Source: Acorus gramineus
Lineage: Eukaryota > Streptophyta > Magnoliopsida > Acorales > Acoraceae
Length of the DNA: 64,000 nucleotides
NCBI GenBank assembly: GCA_030737835.1
Contig: CM060848.1
Span: 10,052,509 to 10,116,508 of the forward strand
Direction of reading: 5' to 3'
The number at the start of each line of letters is the position of its first letter. The stretch's first letter is position 1. Position numbers and translations under genes: made by a program. Below are positions 56,840 through 64,000 of this stretch, one piece after another. Below the pieces are notes generated by a model that worked only from the letters and a program-made list of their open reading frames with translations, did no database searches and was not told the DNA's origin.

Positions 56840-59687
56840 GACAGTCAAGGTAACTCTCCTTGTAAATCTAATTTGGGTTTGATCCACTCTCTTTTAGAGC
56901 ATGTTTTGTAGTCTTTCCAAGATATTTTCAAGGAGCCACATGGGTTTCCTCCACAAAAATCTCATGATCATATGATTCCACTCAAGCCAAGAAGTGAACC
57001 CGTATGTGTCAAGCCATGCAGGTATGCCCACTACCAGAAACAGGAGATCAAAAAATCGGTGTCAAATTTGTTAGCTTCGGGAGTGATTCGACCAAGTCAA
57101 GGACCATATTCATCCCCAGTGCTCCTCGTGAAGAAACATGATGGCTCGTGGAGGCTTTGCATAGACTATTGAACTTTGAACCAGATTCCCATCAAACACA
57201 AATTCCCTATTCCAACCATTGATGAATTACTGGATGAGCTTCATGGAGCAAGTTTCTTCACTAAATTGGATTTACGTTCTGGCTACTATCAAATTAGAAT
57301 GCACCTGGATGACATCCCCAAGACGGCATTTCAGAAGCATCAAGGCCACTATCAAATTCCTCGTGATGCCCTTCGGTCTCACCAATGCACCCTCAACCTT
57401 CCAGTCATTGATGAATGAAATCTTCAGACCATTTATGTAAGTTTATTTTGGTCTTTTTTATGATATCTTAATTTGTAGTAAGTCTTGGGAAGAGCATTTG
57501 GAACACATTAAAATTTCTTTTACAATTGTACGGGCTCACACTTTATTTGTGAAGAAGGAAAAGTGCTCATTCGAACAGGAAGAGGTGAATTATTTGGGGT
57601 GTGTAATTTCCAACAATGATGTTGCTGTTGATCAAGACAAAATAGCAGCCATGGTGGAGTGGCCTAAACCAACCACAGTCAAAGGGTTACGTGGATTTTT
57701 GGGCTTGACCGGGTACTACAGAAAATTCATTCAAAATTATGTTAAAATTGTTAGACGTACCACTGACTCAAATGTTGAGAAAGGGAAGCTTTGCCTGGAA
57801 TCCAAAAGTAGAAGAACCATTTCGTGAACTCAAAAAGATAATGACACAAGCACTTGTTTTGGCCTTACCTGATTTTGAAAAGTCTTTCATTGTAGAATGT
57901 AACGCATCTGGATTAGGTATTGGTGAAGTTCTAATGCAAGAGAAACGTCCAATTGCATTCTTCAGCCATGCTTTACAATAAAAATTTATTTTTATCAACT
58001 TATGAAAAAGAAATGTTGGAATGGCAGTCCAAAAATGGAGATCGTATTTGCTTGAACCAAGGTTTATAGTAAGAACTGATCAAAGTAGCTTGAAGTATTT
58101 ATGGGAGCACATGATTACCACATCAGCTCAAGAAAAGTTGCTCATAAAGTTAATGGGTTATGATTTCATCATTGAGTACAAGAGAGGAAAAGAAAATTTG
58201 GTGGCAGATGCTCTTTCAAGAAGAGATGAAAAGGGGAACTCGTCGCCATGTCGGCTCCCATTCTAAATTGGTTGGCACCAATCAAAGAAGAGGTGCAAAA
58301 TAGTGATGTTCTACAACAGCAAGCGAAACTTTGCGAGCAAGGTGAAGCCACAAGTGCATGGGAGTACAAAGGAGGCATTCATTATTTTAAAAATAAAATT
58401 TATTTATTGATTAATTCATTTTTAATTCCTGTCATTGTGGAGGAGATGCATTCTAGCACCCATGAAGGTTATCATAAAACTTTACAAAGAATTCGATCTG
58501 TTTTCTATTGAAAAGGGATGAGAAAAACTATAAAGGAATATATTAAAGGGTGTGATACATGTCAAAGGAACAAAGGGGAGAATGTTAATCCAGCTGGACT
58601 TCTACAACCACTTCCTATTCCCTTGCAAGTATGGGCTGATATCTCAATGGATTTTGTTGAAGGGCTTCCTAATTCAAAAAGAAAATCAATTATTTTTGTG
58701 GTTGTAGATAGACTCTCAAAGTATGCACACTTTATTCCCATCTCTCACCCTTACACTGCTGCAACTATAGCTCAAATATTTTTTGAGTACACTTTCAAGT
58801 TATATGGCATGTCTCAAATCATTGTTTGTGATAGATGTTACATTCACTAGTATTTTTTGGAAAGAGCTTTTCAAATTGCATGGAACAAGCTTCAATTTCA
58901 GCTCATCCTATCACCCTCAAACCGATGGACAGACGGAGGTGGTCAATCGAACGGTAGAGATGTATCTAAGGTGTTTTACAAGTCACAGGCCAAAAGAATG
59001 GGCACGATGGATTCCTTGGGCTGAGTACTACTACAACACCAATGTTCATTCCTCAATAAGAGGACTCCATACGAGCTAGTGTATGGTAAACCACCACCTA
59101 CACTTTTAAGCTATGTCCCAGGAACTACTCAAGTGGAAGCTGTTGATAGGGAATTGAGAAGCAGAGAACAAGTCATGAAGGAGTTGAGAGAGCAATTAGT
59201 CGTGGCCCAGGAACGCATGATAAAATTCTATGATGCGAATCGGACAGACAAGAGCTTTGAAGTTGGAGAATTTGTTTATTTAAGGCTGCAACCCTATCGA
59301 CATGTGTCTATATCGCTGAGAAAATATCTGAAGCTATCTCCAAGATTCTATGGACCATTTGAAATCATTCAAAAGGTGGGACATGTGGCTTACAAATTAA
59401 AATTACCCGAAGGCTCTAAAATTCACCATGTGTTTCATGTATCTTGCCTTAAGAAGAAGATAGGGTCTTATATGGAGGTTCAAGAATCTTTGCCTATAAT
59501 CCTAAATGAAGAAGGTTCGATTGTTCCCATGCCGCAAGCTATCTTAGATCGCCATCTGCGGAGGAACAAACACTGGCATGGCTTATCTCCTGCTGATGCA
59601 ACTTGGGAGAATCTTGAAGACATGAGAATAAGATTTCCAAATGAAACCCTTGAGGACAAGGGTGTTTCTTAGGAGGCCAGGGAGGAA
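56840..59687 (+). pseudogene. Ty3/Gypsy pol remnant (RT-RNaseH-integrase-chromodomain)
   Basis: In order: pre-RT DHMIPLKPRSEPV (56965); RT SGVIRPSQGPYSSPVLLVKK, a stop near 57169, [16 protein letters not shown] (57265), frameshift near 57343, [13 protein letters not shown], a stop near 57437, then FYDILICS where the catalytic Asp-Asp should be (one Asp is Tyr); SVISNNDVAVD-type thumb and GLRGFLGLTGYYRKFIQNY (57690); RNase H ECNASGLGIGEVLM (57895) and LVADALSRR (58205); integrase zinc finger CDTCQRNKG (58550), DISMDFVEGLP (58640), then broken, YHPQTDGQTEVVNRT (58910); C-terminal chromodomain-like HWHGLSPADATWENLE (59570). Several stops and frameshifts. No gag or 5' LTR. Confidence 0.9.
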
Positions 59688-59957
59688 TGTTATGTTCTGA
59701 ATGTCGTGATCTGCAATAAGGCAATGCATTGATCAGTGTTAGTTGTGTTAGTTTGATTTAGTCAAAGTAGTTATCAAGAGTAATAATGGTTGAGTCAAGA
59801 TAGGAGTTTGTTGGGGCAACTCCGTTACTATTTTTTAGAGAGTGCTTACTTGTTTTTAGTCATTTTCTGTTAGAAGCCTGAGTATAAATTTGAATGTCTG
59901 CAATGAATAAAAAATCATCAGAAGTTTATCCTTTTAAAATTGTTAGCTTGTCTAACA
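59688..59957 (+). mobile_element. 3' LTR of the Gypsy remnant (270 bp)
   Basis: Preceded by the purine-rich AGGAGGCCAGGGAGGAA just after the pol stop. It starts TGTTATGTTCTG and ends GTCTAACA. TATA-like GAGTATAAAT (59880) and AATGAATAAAAAA (59901) are inside. The matching 5' LTR is not in the window, so the element is truncated at its 5' side near 56840. Confidence 0.75.
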
Positions 59958-60453
59958 TTGGAAGCCTTGGTTTCCCTCGAAACAAATCTAATTTTCTCCT
60001 TTCCAAATCCTTTTTTTTCATATATAACTTCTTCTTTCTTCCTATCAAAATAGGGAGGCACAAGAAGCAAACACCTCAAAATTCCCAACAATCTACTGCT
60101 GAACGTCCAATCATTCGATCTGTTACATTATCACGTAATATATTCATTCTGAAAGAGATTCATATCCGCTGCCAAGAAAGGAGTAACCCAATTACTCACA
60201 ATTGAATAATTCATGTTTTATGATCTCTCCTTGTAAACATATTGTTCCTGAAATTAGTAATTTTGAGTGTTTTTTTTTAAGTTACCATGTAACTTGGGCG
60301 TTTGGAAACCATGTTTGGATTAAGTTGATTATTATAAAAACAGAATCAATAAAAATATGTTTCTAGCTTTATTTCTTCCATAGTTAAAAAGGGTACAAAA
60401 AAAAAAAAAAAAAAAACAAGCCATCTATCATCAAATCAAAATCCACCCAATCT
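59958..60453. other. Intergenic between Gypsy LTR and BBE-like gene
   Basis: No gene recognised. It contains an A-run (60399-60418). The last about 100 bp should hold the 3' untranslated region of the minus-strand BBE-like gene. Confidence 0.4.
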
Positions 60454-63400
60454 TCAATAGCCCTTCACAATAAGTGGTGGGATGGACTGCTCATTCCTAA
60501 AAAAGTTACCAGGATCAACCACACCCTTGACAAGTGCCAACCTCTCATAATTCCCCACAAAGTACTTCCTCCCCCAAACCTCGCCCTCTTCAAAACTAGT
60601 CTCATTTCCCTCCTCATTCCACCCCAAATCAAGATCCCTATAATTCAAATAAGCCCTCCTAGGATCCTTTGAAACATAAGCCCCCATATATTCATAAAAC
60701 CTCCTGAGCCACTCCACATGCCCCTTAGAGGTCGCCATATAATCATAGTACTGTATGTTATAAAGATTCCCCGCCCTATGCGGGAACGGAATCTCCGATT
60801 CCGGCACGTCATCCATCCTCCCCCCCCATGGGTCCATCAGCATAACCACAGTCTTCCCCTTGAGCCACCCAAACATCGCCTCCAACGCCTCCTCCGGTAT
60901 CGGCTCCCTCACGAAGTCCGACTTCGCCTTGAACGCGGGGTACGTGGACAACGACCGGTCCAACAACACCTCCGTGGGCTGCCCGATCTTGCTCACCGCG
61001 AAGTAGACCGCCGACTCGATCCAGCTCATCTCGAAGCAGTCCTCTGCTTTCAATCCTAATTCGGGGAATCTCCGGTCCATGATGCGCATGAGCCCCAAGC
61101 GCGCGCCCAAAAACATTGAATTGAACACCGCGGCGCCTGACCCACTGAGGAGCGTGCGCACGAAGAGTCGGCGGTCGAGGCGCGGCGCCACGGTCTGCCA
61201 CTTGTGGACAAGCCTCGTCGCGCCCTGCTCAAGCGTGCGGTTGATGGTGAAGACGGTCACGGTGGGCGGGACGGGGACTAGCCGAACCTTGTATTAGAAA
61301 TAAAGATTAAATAATGATTTAGTTAACAAATTCTATTAAAATCTATCTATATAGTAATAAAAAAGGGTTATCAAGTGTATGTAACACAATTTTACATTTA
61401 TACCCTCCAACAAATTTATTAAAGTACATTATAATCCATAACCAATATTTATTATCCTAATATTATCTTAAGATTTTAAAAAGATAATTAGATTTTATAA
61501 CCTAATTCTCTAATAAACTAATTAAAAAATGTGAATTTTTTAAAATAAAATAATACAAATTTTTAAATATACTTGGAATGAATGGTATTGATCATTCCAC
61601 ATAATCACTTTTATTTTATTTTTATTGTTTTTATGCAATAAGAATGAAACAAAAAATATATCTATCTATATATGTGTGTTTATTTATAAATTGAATAATA
61701 TCATATCCATATCCATCCAAATCTCAATATATATATATATATTTGCATATATACCCTAAAATATCTCATTTTTACAAATTATTTTTGATAATTTGTTATT
61801 TCTAACAATCCCCCTGCAAAGAGTTTAAATTATACATGAATGTCATTCTTTATCTAGACATTGATAGTTTTAGAGTTTCAAATAGGAGAGTTTTAACAAA
61901 AAAAAAAAAAGGGTTGATTGAGCCATATATATGTAAAAAAAATTCATTTTCAGTTATAACATCTCTTTTGTTTGTAATTTCGTAATAAATTGTACCTGGG
62001 GCGGAGCCAGGAATTAAAGCAAGAGGGGGCTAGAAAGCTAAGAGAATGAGTAAGATAATGAGAATAATTATAGATATATGATAAGTTAATATGTAATAAA
62101 GACAATTGAAAACTTTTGTTACTTATTTTTCTGGATTTAAATATCCGTAATAATCTATAGAAGATCTAAAAAAATCGTGAAAACTCACTATTCCCATCAC
62201 AACAAAAAGAGAAAAAAAATGAAGCTTAAAAATTAACAAAAATGAAAATGAAGAAAATAATTGATCACAAAAATATACAATGATATCCTTCACGCTTATA
62301 TTTTAAAAAGAGATTTTAAAATATTACTTTTAAATATTTTGAGAGACTCAATATAGTAATGATGAAAAATCAAAATAAACAAAAAATAACAAAACATCCA
62401 AATCAGTAACTTTTCAACTCCTCAAAATCAGATACCAATATTCATGTGAAAATAAAGCTTTTCGAAGTTTTTTTTTTAAGAAGACCCATGATTCCAAATC
62501 TCAATGGGCGCTAATATGCTCAGTTAGTCCTATTTTCATTTGTCACATCTAATGCAGTATTTTACTTGGTTAACACATTATATATTCTATTATTTCTGTA
62601 TACACTATTATAGGAAACGTAAATAAAATATATACGTTTATTTCATATGAATATGTATTTCACTTCTATAAAAAAAAATTAATATAAATCAGGATACAAA
62701 CATGTCTGCACGTAACATTTTCCAACTTCAAACTCACTCATTTCAATTAGGATTTTTGCACATGCCCTTAAAAATCTCATTTTATCAAAATTATCCTAGT
62801 AAATTACTATTTTCAACAATGCCTCTTAAAGGGTTTAATTATTCATGAATGTTCTGCCAAAAGATATTCCTACAAAATTTCAAAAATTTGTATTGTGCAA
62901 AAATACCCTTTAAAAGTGAATTGATGCAAAATTTAAATCCTTTTGAGGCATTGTTGAAAATAGAATTTAAAAGGGAGTTTTGACAATATAAAATTTTTTG
63001 AGGGGGTATATGCAAAAATCCTTTCTATCATACACATAAATTAGACTTCATGGTGTTGGCCTTGGGCACCCCCCCCCCTTCTTTTCTCCACCCATGAATT
63101 GTACCAATAATTTATTTAATAATTATTAAAATCTTCATTGTATTATTTATGTATATATAACATAATATATTATATTGTATATAAATAGGTTGAAAAGAAA
63201 TTGGGTGTGTTAGTTTAGAGAAATTTTTTTTACTTACAAGAATATCGCGTGTGTGGACAAAGATTAATTCATATCTATCTAAAAATTTAGTTATTTTCGT
63301 CTGTAAATAGATCTTATTTAAGATGTACTTTGTATGTTTCTTCTTTACTCTTTTCTTCTCTTCATTATTTTTATATTTTAGATTTTCTAACATACCTTGT

Positions 63401-64000
63401 AGGAGATTATGACGCAGAAGCTCGCGCCGCCTCCGCCTCGAATGGCCCAGAAGAGGTCCTCGCCCATCGACGCGCGGTCGAGGATCCGCCCGCGCGCGTC
63501 GATCACGCGCGCGTCGATGACGTGGTCCGCGGCGATCCCCTGCTTCCTCAACATGGTCCCGAATCCGCCCCCGCTGAAGTGCCCGCCCACGCCGATGGTC
63601 GGGCACAGCCCGGCGGGGAAACCGTGGGTCTTGCTCGCTTGCGCGACCTTGTAGTATAGCTCGCCCAATATGGCGCCCGCTTGAACCCACGCGAAACCGT
63701 TCTCGACGTCGACGTCGATCTCGCGGAATTTAGAGAGGTCGAGGATCGTGAAGGGGCGGTCGGATAGCGTGCGGTAGGAGAGGCCCTCGTAGTCGTGCCC
63801 GCCGCTCCGGATGCGGACGTTGAGGCCATGCGCGCGCGCGCATGCGACGGAGGCTTGGGCTTGCGCCTCGTTGGCCGGGGCGATTATGAGGACGGGTTCC
63901 GCGGCGGGGGCGGAGGTTGCGAAGCGGAGGTTGTGGAATGTGGAGTGGAGGAGGGTGTTGTATGAGGTGGTGTTTGGGGTGTAGGTGGGGGGAGGGTGGT
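60454..64000 (-). CDS. Berberine-bridge-enzyme-like FAD oxidoreductase, N-terminus cut by window
   Basis: Secreted plant flavoprotein family that oxidises alcohols, sugars or alkaloids. Exons on the minus strand: 64000-63396 and 61287-60454, phase-0 intron (donor ACAAG|GTATG; acceptor ATACAAG|GTTCGG). Exon 1 encodes the FAD-binding PCMH domain: EPVLIIAPANEAQAQASVAC, RIRSGGHDYEGLSY (His near 63796, site of 8-alpha FAD linkage), FAWVQAGAILGELYY, GLCPTIGVGGHFSGGGFG (Cys near 63604, site of 6-S-cysteinyl linkage), DHVIDARVIDARGRILDR, DLFWAIRGGGGASF. Exon 2 encodes the substrate domain and the family C-terminus (YNIQYYDYM, LNYRDLDLGWNEE, YFVGNYERLALVKGVVDPGN, FFRNEQSIPPL). Both flavin-anchoring residues are present and no stops occur, so it looks functional. 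The signal peptide and about 40 residues are missing. Substrate unknown. Confidence 0.94.
61738..61945. mobile_element. Small foldback MITE in BBE-like intron
   Basis: TTGCATATATACCCTAAAAT on the left and an inverted GGGTTGATTGAGCCATATAT on the right, with CAATCCCCCTGCAAAGAGTT between. The same family is found nested in the hAT element at 62750-63022 and at about 49245-49450. Confidence 0.5.
61996..63096. mobile_element. hAT element (1.1 kb) in BBE-like intron, perfect 8-bp TSD
   Basis: AATTGTAC lies at 61988-61995 and 63097-63104. The left end CTGGGGCGGAGCCAGG is typical of plant hAT ends; the right end, inverted, is CATGGGTGGAG, so the terminal repeats are imperfect. The paralogous sequence at about 49490-49530 lacks the element. 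A smaller foldback MITE is nested at about 62750-63022 (GGATTTTTGCACATGCCC and its inverse GGGTATATGCAAAAATCC). No transposase. Confidence 0.82.

Noticed and set aside
63330..63829. ORFs in other frames over the BBE-like first exon (for example 63548-63829 minus and 63330-63659 plus)
   Set aside because: Shadows of the GC-rich real frame, which carries the FAD-binding motifs.

Overview
This is nuclear DNA from a flowering plant. Two host genes have plant-type exon-intron structure: a fatty acid 2-hydroxylase (FAH) and a berberine-bridge-enzyme-like (BBE-like) FAD oxidoreductase. There is also a broken CC-NB-LRR resistance gene. The rest is AT-rich repeat sequence with plant hAT, Mutator, PIF/Harbinger, LINE, Copia and Gypsy elements. 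The species cannot be fixed from the sequence alone.

Layout. 1-2576: 3' part of an autonomous hAT element (BED finger, hATC domain, GC-rich subterminal repeats). 3.3-3.6 kb: foldback MITE. 3.6-7.06 kb: decayed LINE, minus strand. 7061-8045: solo LTR with perfect 5-bp TSD. 7.77-12.3 kb: copy A of a duplicated block; 12370-12802 is a copy of the FAH leader and first intron. 12.8-14.6 kb: Copia remnant containing a 5'-truncated LINE with a 13-bp TSD. 15.4-21.3 kb: CC-NB-LRR pseudogene, minus strand. 21588-22552: complete small TRIM-like LTR element. 23678-26665: very large GC-rich LTR. 26.67-31.14 kb: copy B of the duplicated block. 32892-35230: complete non-autonomous Gypsy element carrying gag and a protease relic. 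35.7-43.7 kb: the native region (copy C) upstream of FAH, with several MITEs and a MULE foldback element that has a perfect 9-bp TSD. 42.27-48.19 kb: FAH gene. 48.2-56.8 kb: repeats, including a hAT element with a perfect 8-bp TSD, a tandem array of about 95 bp, and a minisatellite between two direct repeats. 56.84-59.96 kb: decayed Gypsy pol with 3' LTR. 60454-64000: BBE-like gene, minus strand, cut by the window edge, with a 1.1-kb hAT element in its intron.

Main result. The upstream region of the FAH gene exists in three states. Copy C drives the real gene. Copy A keeps the promoter, the 5' leader and part of the first intron but has no coding exons, and its TATA-to-leader junction is split by a transposon with 13-bp inverted ends and a 7-bp TSD. 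Copy B is a near-identical partial copy of A. A and B share insertions that C lacks (solo LTR, LINE 3' fragment, foldback MITE, the TATA-junction transposon), so the order is C-like ancestor, then A, then a recent A-to-B duplication. Many insertion sites here can be verified internally through target-site duplications or empty paralogous sites.
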